A DNA stretch of 64,000 nucleotides from Spongospora subterranea f. sp. subterranea. Lineage: Eukaryota; Endomyxa: Phytomyxea; Phytomyxea; Plasmodiophorida. Position numbers and translations under genes: made by a program. The number at the start of each line of letters is the position of its first letter. The first letter of the stretch is position 1. Below are positions 26,301 through 36,726 of this stretch, piece by piece. Below the pieces are notes generated by a model. It had not been told where the DNA came from. It searched no databases and saw only the letters and a list, made by a program, of their open reading frames with translations. Where the stretch lies: the NCBI GenBank assembly GCA_049724395.1, contig JAUGWO010000109.1, positions 62,001 through 126,000 of the forward strand, given 5' to 3'.

Positions 26301-26753
26301 TGAACGCCGACGTGTTGTCGACCTTGGTCTCGAGCGTGGCGAACAGGGACGACTGCAGGCTCAGGATCTGGACCAGGAGGGCGGCGGCCAGGATAATGTC
26401 AGCCGCCACGAAGACGCAGAAGGTTTGCCGCTTGACGCGAACGAGTTTGTTCGACTGTGACTTCTGTAGAACCTGGTCAAAACATCTAGACCCCCCCATT
26501 GCTTCACAAACGTCACCTTCTCCTTCTTCGTTTTCCCTGAAGATTTGTTTGACGACGCGGGCTGATTCGTCGGGTCATTCGTAAGTTTCGACTCCTTCGT
26601 ATCTTTCTCCCTCGTGTTCGCATCTCTGCCTTCCACGCTTGTTCTTTTCGACAAGTTCGCCATCATCTCCCGTTTCGACGAATCCTGCGTGGGCGCCGTA
26701 TTCGCATCACGTTCCAACGATTTCCGCGGTCCCTGCTGGAAAAACGAGAACAT
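23353..26753 (-). CDS. Membrane protein with two tandem ectodomains, no effector domain
   Basis: About nine exons on the minus strand. The N-terminus (MFSFFQQGPRKSLERD...) is polar, Ser/Lys/Thr rich. TM1 is FCVFVAADIILAAALLVQIL, followed by ectodomain 1 (25,200-26,300), TM2 HVPFAVFMLLLGIVTMQM, a basic linker, TM3 FVQSILLGLVFI, ectodomain 2 (23,600-24,640), TM4 VVQLCIMAVEMLTSAISLVL and a ~45-residue Lys/Gln-rich tail that stops at 23353. Each half is TM-ectodomain-TM, like receptors with Cache- or CHASE-type sensor domains. No kinase, cyclase or phosphatase domain follows. A 46-nt intron (GTGACG...CCAG) joins the first two exons in frame. Domain naming is inference from topology only. Confidence 0.6.
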
Positions 26754-27078
26754 AGCTCAGACACTGTGTTGTTGGTTAAATCTGACCAGTACAGTTATAC
26801 CACGAAAATCGATTTATGATCAGCAGTTGGACCTCCAATCGATCTAAAGCGGTACCTGTAGTACGGTCGATGTGCTGAAAGGAAAAATTATTGAAAGGTA
26901 CGCCCTCGTACACATGATAAGATCGATTCGCAACATAAGACATCCAAGTTCATCCCAAAAAAAACACATCAGGAAGAAGTTCAAGACGAAACCAACATGA
27001 CAATATAAGAAACACATATGATTAAAACCAACATTGAAGATTCTGATAATTCGCAGAGACCAACGTGCGAGAATACGT

Positions 27079-27451
27079 TTATTGACTGGGTTTCTGATTG
27101 AACTGCTCTGGAGGTTGGTCCCGAAATTTCCAGACGTGTTTCTTGGTGTTGGCGCCCCTTTCTGGGTAGTGCTGTTCCAGATACTGTTTGGCGTTGTCGT
27201 AGGTCGACAGTTTCATTTTCATGCACGTCGTGAGGTCGCGAAACTGGTCGATGCACGACGACGTTCGCCCATCGACATAGAGCTGCTTTAGCTGATAACT
27301 AGGGGCTGTATTTTGATCCCGGTCAACACACAGAGCGCCATTGGTCAATGCAAGACGCACATCACGTACTGTAGCAGCTCCATAGCGCGTCCAACGCCCT
27401 GAGGCAGTTCAGGCGGTGCGGGTCGTTGGACGGGTTCCAATCCCACGACAT
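27079..27451 (-). CDS. Twin CX9C protein, Emi1/DUF3128-like
   Basis: Two exons (27370-27451, 27079-27305) splice in frame to 102 codons starting MSWDWNPSNDPHRLN. Two CX9C motifs are exact: CLRALDALWSC and CIDQFRDLTTC, separated by QLKQLYVDG. The tail is KKHVWKFRDQPPEQFN, like the VW-R ending of the DUF3128 family (yeast Emi1). Twin CX9C proteins are typically folded by Mia40 in the mitochondrial intermembrane space, which I infer here. Without the splice both exons look like noise, so automated calls may miss it. Intron length is 64 nt. Confidence 0.8.
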
Positions 27452-28230
27452 CGTTTCGTTCGATGATGAATCCACCGGTGAGGGCCGTCGGCAGACCACG
27501 GCCCCCGCGAGATCGAGACCAAGGGGGGCCGCAGTTCCAGCGACATGATGAGGTCGTGATGTTCCAGGGACCGATCATATTCCCAGGACATCTACTCGTC
27601 GTATTCATGGTTCTAATCCAAACCGCGACAACATTGGCTGATCATCTGAGAAAGAGGAGATACCAGAACCCTTTCCAAACTAGACCATGGTTGAGCAGAT
27701 GATGACCCCAAACATGTGTCTCCACTCGTCATGGGCCTCTGATATGTTCGAGCGAGAACATAACCGATGATATGTTTCGATTGCGTCGAAAGGCAGCAAT
27801 GATTTGCACGCCCGATTCTTTAGTCCACGGGTGATCATTGAGGCGTCGGATCAGTTCTTTGGCCAGAAGAGGTTGCAAATTCCGAGATGAATGATATCAC
27901 GACTCCAATTGATATTGTCTTTGGGGCTAGAAGTAATCGAATGAAGCGCCAGCAGCAACCAAGATGATGACGATTGTATTGAAAGAACTGTTGTTCAGGT
28001 TCATACTTCTTCACCACAAAATGTTGTTGCGGGTACTTTTGATGAGTTCTTGCAGTTCTGGAGACAATTGCTCCTTATGCCAAAGATCGTTCAAATCCAA
28101 AGATAGACCAAATCACGAGCATATGAACGACCGTTTTTGGCACTCACCTGCCGAACAGATTCGGCCGCTTTTCCCTTGAAATCCACCGCACCCTCGTGCA
28201 CACTAAACAGGTATACACACTAATTAAGGT
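27452..28230 (-). CDS. Possible multi-exon gene, unresolved
   Basis: Minus-strand pieces look coding: VHEGAVDFKGKAAESVRQ before a GTGAGT donor near 28150, LNDLWHKEQLSPELQELIK, LLAKELIRRLNDHPWTKESG, VQIIAAFRRNRNISSVMF, and EYDRSLEHHDLIMSLELRPP. The frames change often and I could not chain them. They are upstream of the twin-CX9C gene on the same strand. No family recognised. Confidence 0.3.
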
Positions 28231-28246
28231 AATCAGTCTAGGTATC

Positions 28247-28335
28247 CTTTCATAGTTTGATTCGGCTGCTTCTGGTGGTGGATGACTTGCAGAAATAAGT
28301 TCGCCGCCGGAAGCAGCCGAATCAAACTATGAAAG
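28247..28335. repeat. Hairpin with 26-bp perfect arms
   Basis: Arms 28247-28272 (CTTTCATAGTTTGATTCGGC...) and 28310-28335 are perfect reverse complements. Pairing continues inward with a few T/C changes through TGGTGGTGG against CCGCCGG, around a short loop. It lies between genes upstream of AMSH. It could be a fold-back element, a small RNA precursor or a protein-binding palindrome. Confidence 0.8.
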
Positions 28336-28576
28336 AATCAAAATGGTAGAACTATACCATGACTTAAGGCTACACAAAGCTACCGCACCCAGGTTTTGGT
28401 TGCCAACCGAACCCCGACTCGTGTAACGCTATTTCAGCCAGTCCCAGGGGGTACCGCTCTACCATTGACGGGGGTCTGGTAGTAACGTGTTTTTGGCCAA
28501 CTCTCCCTGGGCCATAGTTCTCATACCCGCCCGTCTTCTACCGCCTGATCGGATCCAGGCCGGCCAACGACCTGGG

Positions 28577-30243
28577 ATGAGATGGGCTGAATTCAAGGTG
28601 AAGCTGCAGAAGACGGCGGACCTGAACCAGACTGGACAGGTGCCGTTGCGATCACTATGGAATATCGCTCATCAGGTGCCGCGAAATGGTGTGAACGGGG
28701 CCGTCTTCCGACCTGCTGAATGAGGGTTATTGCAGGCGATCATATTAGGGGCACAACATTATAGCCAGGGTTCGCCCGAGCACGCGTATATATATTATAT
28801 GAGGGCCGTCAATATTTTGGTGAAAGTATAATAGAACCGACATCTATAACGAGAAAATGCCTTCTCATATCGTGTGGGTGTAGATTGCGCCAAAGCATCA
28901 GCAGTATTCGAGGGAATCGTCGTCCGAACAATCGAAATACCGTGCGATTGCGATCGAAGTCCTGGATAAGCTGGAGGAAATCACGGTTCGGTTCAGGGTG
29001 CAGTATTCGTACGATCGCGATGCTGAATCGCATGATCAGGGTCTTTTACAAGAGAAATGGGATGCCCCAACACCGCCTTGCCCGATATCGCCAACCAATC
29101 AGCCTCCAGAACCCGTTCCGGTTCCGATATCTCCCCCAGATCCCTCGCCGTCTCCAGTAGACGACCCCTGTATTGAACTGGCGCCCGGCGACCGCCCCAT
29201 CGCCCCTCCTTTATCGGTTGGTGGCGCCATCCGTTCCCTCCCAATCGATCCAGCATTGACTGATATCCCGATCCGTTCAGCCAGTCCAGGAAGGGGGCGA
29301 TTTAGAGGATCCGTTCGCCAATCTGAGAATGTCGTACCCTAAATCCCGACCACCTAGTAACATTCGCGCTGGTCGTTGTAGCGCCACATGGTCTTCAATA
29401 TTGATCATATAGTTCAGTCGGCGGAACCGGCCGGAACCTCGAAACAGATGGCGATTCTGGCCAGTATCGGTGAGCTGTGCCGAGTGAATATACCTGGCGA
29501 TACACCATGGCAATTCTTGAGGCAAGCGCCGGGCGTTGTTGTTGTTGGCCGGGAAAGCTGACGATGGGGTTAGGGCGGTGGAGGACAACACGAGAAGGGA
29601 TATCGAGACGTGCGGAATGTTGATGGGCTGCATGATCGATCGGGAATACCACATCACTCATGTAAGGGGTTTCCAGATCTTGGGTCTCAGCATGTCGCCA
29701 TCTCAGACCCAGCACCCCCACTGTTAGGTCTATCTGCCCAAGCAAAAGGGCACCGCCAATACGGTTGAGGCCCAGGATGATCTGGAATACCTCAACTTCT
29801 CGATCGATAACAATTTGCTGCAATTGGGATGGATTCACACTCATCCATCCCAGGTATCACCCCAGACCGCTTTTTCATTGGCCTAAACGCCATCTCAACC
29901 CGTTTTACAGTCGTGTTTTCTCTCGTCTGTCGACCTCCATACCCATTTCGGGTTTCAACGCGATCTGAAAGAGGCAATTGCAATTGTGATGGCGCCCTCC
30001 GTTAAGGACAATATTGGATTCTTCTCCTTAACCGACAAAGGGCTTCGCATCGTTCAGGTTTGGACTCAATAGACACCACTGGATTCCATGGCCAAAAAAT
30101 CTCACCAATTCTTCTTCTCATAGAATTGTCATAAGGCTGGATTCCATGAGCACTCACAGAACGAAGGTCTGTATGAATCTAGTCGACACACGATAATCAG
30201 GGATAGGTCCAAGATCACCATCGTTGACCAGAGGAATTTTTAA
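28577..30243 (+). CDS. STAMBP: AMSH/STAMBP-like JAMM deubiquitinase
   Basis: AMSH is an endosomal zinc metalloprotease that cleaves Lys63-linked ubiquitin chains next to ESCRT. Exon 1 (28577-28675) [20 protein letters not shown] with [12 protein letters not shown] joins 28736-28819 and an exon from 28884: an N-terminal MIT-like/USP8-dimer domain ([13 protein letters not shown]). A Pro-rich linker follows. The JAMM domain has [12 protein letters not shown] (Glu), [21 protein letters not shown] (HxH, Ser, Asp), [14 protein letters not shown] and [14 protein letters not shown], ending VDQRNF at 30243. All zinc ligands are present. One junction (near 29520) fits only a GC-AG intron with donor AG|GCAAGC. 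The start at 28577 aligns with plant and animal AMSH; an in-frame ATG also lies at 28487. Confidence 0.88.
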
Positions 30244-30445
30244 AATCACGTAATTAACAAAACGTTTGTATAAAAGATACTGTAAATTTCCCGAGAAATT
30301 CGGTGTGTGGTTTGACCAAGGGGATTGGGCGATATTGATATTAGGGGTGACGACCCGATCCTCATCAAATATCTCCATCCGCCCGTCCGTCCTGTTCGCA
30401 ACCGCCTTTTCCTGATGGGTTTATAGCCCAGTGCTCTTCACGATC

Positions 30446-31407
30446 ATGGCCAAGGTCCATGCTCATGTCCAGATGATCCGGGATCAATGGCGATCATCGA
30501 CCCAACAGATCTGGATTGTCGACGGTCTGATCGACAGCGAACGCCGCCGATTCCGCTCGGCTTACGCCTCACGACTCGGCCAGATTCGAGCGGTTCTCTC
30601 CTCCAATCCCGTTCAACGTCATGTCGGTGTTCATCACGCGACGACCCCTTCGTCTCCTGTCCTCAGAACCCATTGGCGTCGTCAACACCCAATGCGCCCA
30701 TCGTCGAGCCCATCTCGTCACCTGCCCAGGGCGTCATTGCACTCATCGCCATCCTGTAATAACATCAACCGCCTTTCCCATCTCTCGGCAATGTACATGG
30801 ACTCGTCCTTGATTTCCAGTAAACTCCAGAACACGGCGATCAATGCTCTCCAGGACCTATCCCGTTGCGCATTCATTCTCCTCAACCAGATTGAGGCTGT
30901 TGACCCGAACGGTCTCGCCATGGCGTCCCAATTCTGGAATCAGCTCACGAAGCGCACCACGATGCTCCGATCATATCTGAAAGCGAAATCGAAAATATTA
31001 GGTAATGAACGACCCATCTGCAGTTTTCATCGAATTTTAATATCGGTTGTTTTGGTCGTGAATAAGAATATCGCCATAGTCAATACATTCTATGTATTCG
31101 GAAGAATCATGGGAACCTGAGCAATGGGCGCCTGAATCAGGGACACGAACAGCTGCTGGAGATCGGGATCAAGATGATATCGGATATCTGGTCGTCGTTG
31201 CAGGCGCTGCACGCGATCGTGTCGGCCAAGCGGCAGTCGGACGAGCGGGCGTGTTTCGCCGCCGACCCGGTGTCGACCGTCGACGGGCCCGTCGTCGTAT
31301 CCATGGTGCCAATGCAGGTTCTCAATCTCCAGCACATATTCGACCTGCTCCAGGAGCAGATCGACCAGTATTCGACCACGATCGATTTCATCGACCATCT
31401 TCAGTGA
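30446..31407 (+). CDS. Helical protein of unknown function
   Basis: Exon 1 starts MAKVHAHVQMIRDQWRSSTQ and runs helical to LRSYLKAKSKIL (near 31000). A second exon begins after an acceptor near 31139 with HEQLLEIGIKMISDIWSSLQ and ends DFIDHLQ at 31407. The middle is basic and Ser/Pro/Arg rich. The splice phase between the two exons is uncertain. The 3' end overlaps the EF-hand gene on the other strand by 7 bp. No family is recognised. Confidence 0.5.
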
Positions 31408-32363
31408 TGGCGATTAAAACCTAGTTCCGGCAGCGTTCGCTCCGGAATCACCAGCACTTTTCTCATCAACTCACCAAGCTGACCGTTATCCTGCGGTCGT
31501 CTCATCCCTCTGGCGCGAGCAACGCCTCGGACTCGCCGGCGGCCGCGTCCGGTCTTCCCAGCAGCATAATCCCGCTGTAGCCGCGCTCGTGGCGATAGAT
31601 TCCGTCGTCGGTCAACAGTGCGATTGGCGCTACGGGTCTCGACCGGGAACAGATCCCGGATTTCATCCTCTTGCGGGTCGTGTCCCCGACTCGCCACCAC
31701 CTTCTCCGCCTTGTGCACCTTGGCCCGGCGCTCCAGCTCGCTCTCCAGCACGGCGAGCTTATTGGCGACCATCGCCCGCCGCGCCTGCCGGATCTGCTGC
31801 ATTCTCTGCTTCTCCAGCTCTTTGCTCTCGAGATCGGTCTCGATCTGGCTCCACTGTCGGACAGACTCGATGGCGGCGACCGGCGCCGTTCCGGTTCTCA
31901 TGACGGCGTCCAGGCTGGTCCGGCGAAGGAACGCGGGGATCCAGAGATAGAACGGCAGAGTTGTGTTCCGGTCATTTGATGACCCCCTGTCGTTCTTCTC
32001 GTAATCGATCACGGATCGCACCATAAAGTGCATGAACTCGTTGAAATCAATCTCGCCATCGTGATTCTCGTCGATCGCTGCCAATCGCGCGTTCATCTCG
32101 ACAGCCGTCATTCGAAACCCGATATAGCGAAGGGCTTTGAGGAATTCACCAGGTCCTAGGGCCCCAGACCCGTTCACGTCAATCAGGTCAAACATGCGAC
32201 GATAATACGCCTTGGTTCGAGAATCGATTGGGTCGCTCATATGGGTATTGCCATGAACCGCCATCCAGCGGATCATGCGATCGCTATATAGATCCATCTC
32301 GGCCGGTGACATCTCCTTGATAGGATGCTGCCGTCGGGACCGCATCGCCAGATGACCAGCCAA
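31401..32363 (-). CDS. EF-hand calcium-binding protein with basic coiled-coil tail
   Basis: A single-exon gene of 320 codons. Two EF-hand loops are complete: DVNGSGALGPGE (residues 62-73) and DENHDGEIDFNE (98-109), with Asp/Asn/Glu at the metal positions. Residues ~165-235 form a charged helix (ESKELEKQRMQQIRQARR), and the tail is Arg rich (RGRRRVRGVARARGMRR). The fused arrangement is common in cytoskeletal or flagellar EF-hand proteins, but I cannot place it in a named family. Calcium binding is likely from the intact loops. Confidence 0.82.
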   Translation of the reverse strand: MAGHLAMRSRRQHPIKEMSPAEMDLYSDRMIRWMAVHGNTHMSDPIDSRTKAYYRRMFDLIDVNGSGALGPGEFLKALRYIGFRMTAVEMNARLAAIDENHDGEIDFNEFMHFMVRSVIDYEKNDRGSSNDRNTTLPFYLWIPAFLRRTSLDAVMRTGTAPVAAIESVRQWSQIETDLESKELEKQRMQQIRQARRAMVANKLAVLESELERRAKVHKAEKVVASRGHDPQEDEIRDLFPVETRSANRTVDRRRNLSPRARLQRDYAAGKTGRGRRRVRGVARARGMRRPQDNGQLGELMRKVLVIPERTLPELGFNRHH

Positions 32364-32530
32364 AGGATATGGGAATGGGCACGTGCCAAAGGTCTCGTCG
32401 TTTTAATGATTAGTAATTAGGGTCAGTTTTGCTGATGTCTCCCGCAGCAGGTAAGGGCAACATCATACTAGATTTATCCACATAAACATCGGGATCTATA
32501 TGTCGAAAAGAGATTACAAAAAAAGGAATG

Positions 32531-34662
32531 TCAATACAATTTTTCTAAGTCACCTTTGAAGCCAATTTGTAAATCATTTACCCAACGGCGTATCTCGTTT
32601 GTGATCTCGAACTGATCGTCGGCGATGATCCCTCTTTGTTGCCAGTTTAGTCGATGTTGAATAACCGCCGTGATGGTCCACGATGATTGATCTAAAAGAT
32701 CCGACACCCTAAGATCGATCGGCGCCCTCCAGATCTCCCGAGTTCTTAACCACATACGCCTCGAGATTCTGTATGTCCCAAGATTATCTTGATCAAATAT
32801 TTCCCTTTCGACCCCAATCCTCATACCTTCCTCAGCATTGCTAGCTGCTCGTTCGAGCAAGAATATGCGACCTGGAATTTGACTGATGCAAAGATTGACG
32901 TCTGATTGATTGCCTGGGCGATATTCACTGACCAGCAACAGTGGCGTGGCTTGTCATCCTCATATTATATATCGGACTTTGAGCCAACAATCCATTTGGT
33001 ATGTTCATCACTCGCCCATCACCCGATCGCAAATCAGAGCTCATCAACCGGATTCGAAGAACGGTGAAGTCTTGACTATTGAACTGTGTTTCAATCAAGA
33101 CATCAATATGAGTGATTTCAATCTAAATCAACCATATACTTGAATAAGATCCCCGACTTCCACCGATTTAGTCACGAAAACCCATATCATAGACTCGAAA
33201 ACTCTGGTGATCATTCCCGAAAACGCGAATGTTAACGAGGCAAATGCGGTGGCGAATGTGACCACCATCGCAGAAAGGTTAACGCCAAGAACATACACTA
33301 ATAGATAACTGGTGATCACCAGATAGAATATCGTGTTCAATGCAATGAGGACAACACTCAACAGGTTGTCAAGGTTTGAAGCTCTGTTCGACAAATGAAC
33401 AAGATGTTCAAAGGCCTAAACAAGCGAGAATGAGAGAATTGTATGAGAAAAAAGTAATGGTGATTCGACCTGAATAAATGCCCAGATAAAGTCGTCAGCG
33501 TGTATTTTCCGTGTGTCGGGCGCGTCCTTGAAAAACAACGACCATGATCGCCCTGCGGATTCGGTTGTCGAAAATAAATGGCACCAGGATTGGAATGATA
33601 TCTCATAACCATCACAAAATAAGCGCTTGGAAATAAATTGAGCCTGATTCGTCAAGCATCAGCAATCGTCCACTGTCAACCCTCAACACAGTTACTATTG
33701 TCCTCATCTTGGAAGTCGAGGTGACTCGCAGAGACGCTTCTTCATCGAACATCCATTCGTTCCCATCAGATGTCGGGACTAAAGGCAGCACCATCACACA
33801 ATCGCGAAGCTCGCGAACTTTATGATCAAACGACGATTTTTTTTAATGACTGGCGTCGCCAGGATTTGAGTAATCGTGCTCGTGACGATGCGTCAGGACA
33901 GCAGATCATCCAAATCGTGTCTTTTATTGCAGTTAGAACTTGCAAATCAGATTTGAGCGTATTCACCGTCGCAAACTATGACCCAGGACAAAAGGCACAT
34001 TACCAACTCAAAGTTACTGAGTTACACCTTACTCACCTTCCTAATTAGCCCATAGAATAACTCTTTGACAACCCAACTAACAGATATGACAAACCCACCT
34101 CGGAAAACAACCTGAACCGAGTCAATCGACAGGTCGCGCCATCTTGGTAGTATCAACAGGTGCCAGACTCCAAATAAAACCACGAAACGGATTCGCGATC
34201 GCAATGCGGTTATGGTCCCGGTTGAGGAATCTGGATCACTGATAAAAATAAGGATTCGAATAAAGAGGTGCTCTATGATGGTGGACAGGAATAGAGAGGC
34301 GACGAGAATCCCTGGCCTGGACACAGTCAGAAAAGGGATGTGAGGTGAGGAAAAAATCAAATTACATTGCAATGAGCGCTGCATTGGCAAGGCGTACCGT
34401 CGCCAGATAGAGAGTAGTAGAGTATGGAAGACGTTAGAGAGATGATAACGATAAACAGAGAAATATAATGGGATCTGACGAACTGTTTTAGGGGATGGCG
34501 GTCGACCGATAAATCAACATTATCGATATCCTCTTGATCCCGATCATTGTGATCATCTTGGATTGATAAGGCCATCTCTGGATTGTGATCGGAATGACGC
34601 CGTAATGGCTCTCGTAATGCGTAATACGCCATCATTTTGCTATTAGGCCAGCCTGTGCTCAT
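32531..34662 (-). CDS. MscS-like mechanosensitive ion channel
   Basis: Multi-exon membrane protein. N-terminal exon (34357-34662) MSTGWPNSKMM... ends with TM segment SLFIVIISLTSSILYYSL. Further TMs are RPGILVASLFLSTIIEHLFI and RIRFVVLFGVWHLLIL. The exon near 33420-33650 contains SLFFKDAPDTRKIHADDFIW, and 33128-33394 holds the channel core: VVLIALNTIFYLVITSYLLV and the pore helix FAFSGMITRVFESMIWVFVT followed by KSVEVGDLIQ. The C-terminal exon carries NWQQRGIIADDQFEITNEIR, like the MscS cytosolic domain, ending at 32531. This is the eukaryotic MscS/MSL type. Such channels release ions upon membrane tension; location (plasma or organelle membrane) is not evident. Confidence 0.8.
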
Positions 34663-34807
34663 ATTGAGGCAGGGTGTAAGCCAGGGCTTTGTCTTTAGAT
34701 TGTTCCCTTGTCCCTGGGAAGGGGGAGCGGCTAGCTACCAGACCAGGGCGAGGCGATTACACCACGATCACGACGTTTACTAAAGCACGTTGAGAAACCC
34801 TGTGTGG

Positions 34808-34854
34808 ACCGAGAGAGAGAGACAGAGAGAGAGACAGAGAGAGAGACAGAGAGG
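34808..34854. repeat. GA-rich microsatellite
   Basis: Runs of GAGAGAGACA repeat about four times. Part of the repeat-rich gap after the MscS gene. Confidence 0.85.
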
Positions 34855-34968
34855 GGATCTGGAATAACAGTGAGGCAGTGGTAATGCAGCCATGCTGCTA
34901 ATTATGATACGACTGTAACCACACATGGTCTAGACTGGAACTTGCAACGGGAGGGGTGAGGGGGGTTC

Positions 34969-35088
34969 ATGGGACTACTGTAAATCAGTCTGATAAGAGG
35001 AGCAGTAATGGGACTACTGTAAATCAGTCTGATAAGAGGAGCAGTAATGGGACTACTGTAAATCAGTCTGATAAAGAGGAGCAGCAAT
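34969..35088. repeat. Three-copy ~39-bp tandem repeat
   Basis: A unit beginning GGGACTACTGTAAATCAG and ending GAGGAGCAGTAAT occurs three times with one or two changes, immediately before a different minisatellite. Confidence 0.85.
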
Positions 35089-35485
35089 GACACACCACTT
35101 GTGACCGACATCAATCTCGATCAGACACACCACTTGTGACCGACATCAATCTCGATCAGACACACCACTTGTGACCGACATCAATCTCGATCAGACACAC
35201 CACTTGTGACCGACATCAATCTCGATCAGACACACCACTTGTGACCGACATCAATCTCGATCAGACACACCACTTGTGACCGACATCAATCTCGATCAGA
35301 CACACCACTTGTGACCGACATCAATCTCGATCAGACACACCACTTGTGACCGACATCAATCTCGATCAGACACACCACTTGTGACCGACATCAATCTCGA
35401 TCAGACACACCACTTGTGACCGACATCAATCTCGATCAGACACACCAATACCTTATCAATCTCGATCAGACACACCAATACCTTA
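35089..35485. repeat. 35-bp minisatellite, ten full copies plus two variants
   Basis: The unit starts GACACACCACTTGTGACCGA and ends CATCAATCTCGATCA. Ten copies are identical by eye, followed by two shorter variants with CAATACCTTA in the middle. No spacers, so it is not a CRISPR array. Identity suggests recent expansion. No gene frame crosses it. Confidence 0.95.
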
Positions 35486-36726
35486 TTCCCATTCAATAAT
35501 GCACTCTAATAAGATGCTACTGTAAGTACCTCTCCCTTTTGTCAACCATGGCGGTAGGCGAACAGTTGACGAAAGTGGCGTCGAAAGCGTCTGGGTCCGA
35601 CAGCAATCGTCGGGTTTAGAAAAACGACAGGCCTCGTTGTTCCTCTGCATCGGAGCACAACCCAATGTCCAACCAATGCCTCACATTATCTTCCGTGCCA
35701 AGGACACTCAAATCCTACGATCATCAGAGCCGGATAAAATGGGGACAAGTTATATTGTGTTGATATAAGTTGGTTTTCACAACTAAACAGGACAACGCGT
35801 TCGTGTCCACTTCCACTAGTGTGTGTGTCGGATAGATATGAACACTGCAGTCAGGATCGCTGACGAGCTCAAATCCGATCCTGCGTGTGCGGATCATGAC
35901 TCCAATACGATCCTTTTTTGCGACAATCTTAAGGCACATATTGCCAAAGAGGTTTGTTCTTTGATGCAATGAAGGCCTATCGGAAGAACAATCTTATCTC
36001 CTCCCTTACCGACTTACAGTACTTCAGCCAGGTAGGAGATTTCAATGTCGCGTTGACCGTCGAAGGGTTCGGCTGCTCGTTCCCACGTCCTCCCACGTAC
36101 CGAGGGCGAAAAGCACATTCTTGTGAGAAAGTTCCTCGCTGGTTTTTGGTGGTTCAGCTGTCCGAATGATACTATGCTTGTTTTTGGTTGAATTACCCGA
36201 CTCAACAGGAACACAGGGGAACATTCTGCCGGAATACCATTGTGGCTGGTCAAGGGGCATATGCTCTGTCGTGCCATCATTTGTCATGATTCAAAAGTGG
36301 TAGGTATAAAAGGACCCGATAATGATGTCCTTTGAGCCATCATTGTACCTTTTGGGTCAGGTGGTTACTGTGAATCTCGGGCGTAGTCTTGAAGGAATGC
36401 GTCCGATTAATGGTATGGTTTTGATGCGCTTCACGATTGGTTGCGGAAGGTGAACTCCTTCTCCAGAGCTGGTACTGGTTGATCGGGTCGAGACAACAGG
36501 TGACCAGGACGCAGTATCGACGTACGTTTGAAACTTCCAGCTGGGGTTCGTTGGTTAGATCTCGTATTCGGGAAATCGCGACAACCGCGTCGGGTATTCC
36601 AGATACGCTAACGGGGCGATGCACAATGACCAACTGATATTCCCCGAGTTCTCACTGACCAACGTGTTTGGCGGCGATTGAGAGTTTGGATGACGTAAAC
36701 TAAATCAAGTTCTTATGATCGCTGTA
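35486..36726. other. Unassigned stretch with short minus-strand frames
   Basis: Minus frames such as HRPVSVSGIPDAVVAISRIR (36340-36633) and LFALGTWEDVGTSSRTLR (36042-36287) look protein-like but I could not assign a family or chain exons. They may be an unknown gene or relic of the retroelements that follow. Confidence 0.3.

Noticed and set aside
28577-28723. EF-hand reading of the first AMSH exon
   Set aside because: LNQTGQVPL looked like a calcium loop but lacks metal residues, and the exon splices into an AMSH N-terminal domain.
31589-31979. Three plus-strand frames of 100-110 codons
   Set aside because: They are shadows of the EF-hand gene on the minus strand.
35089-35485. Regular 35-bp repeats as a CRISPR array
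   Set aside because: Units abut directly with no spacers, and the genome is eukaryotic. It is a minisatellite.
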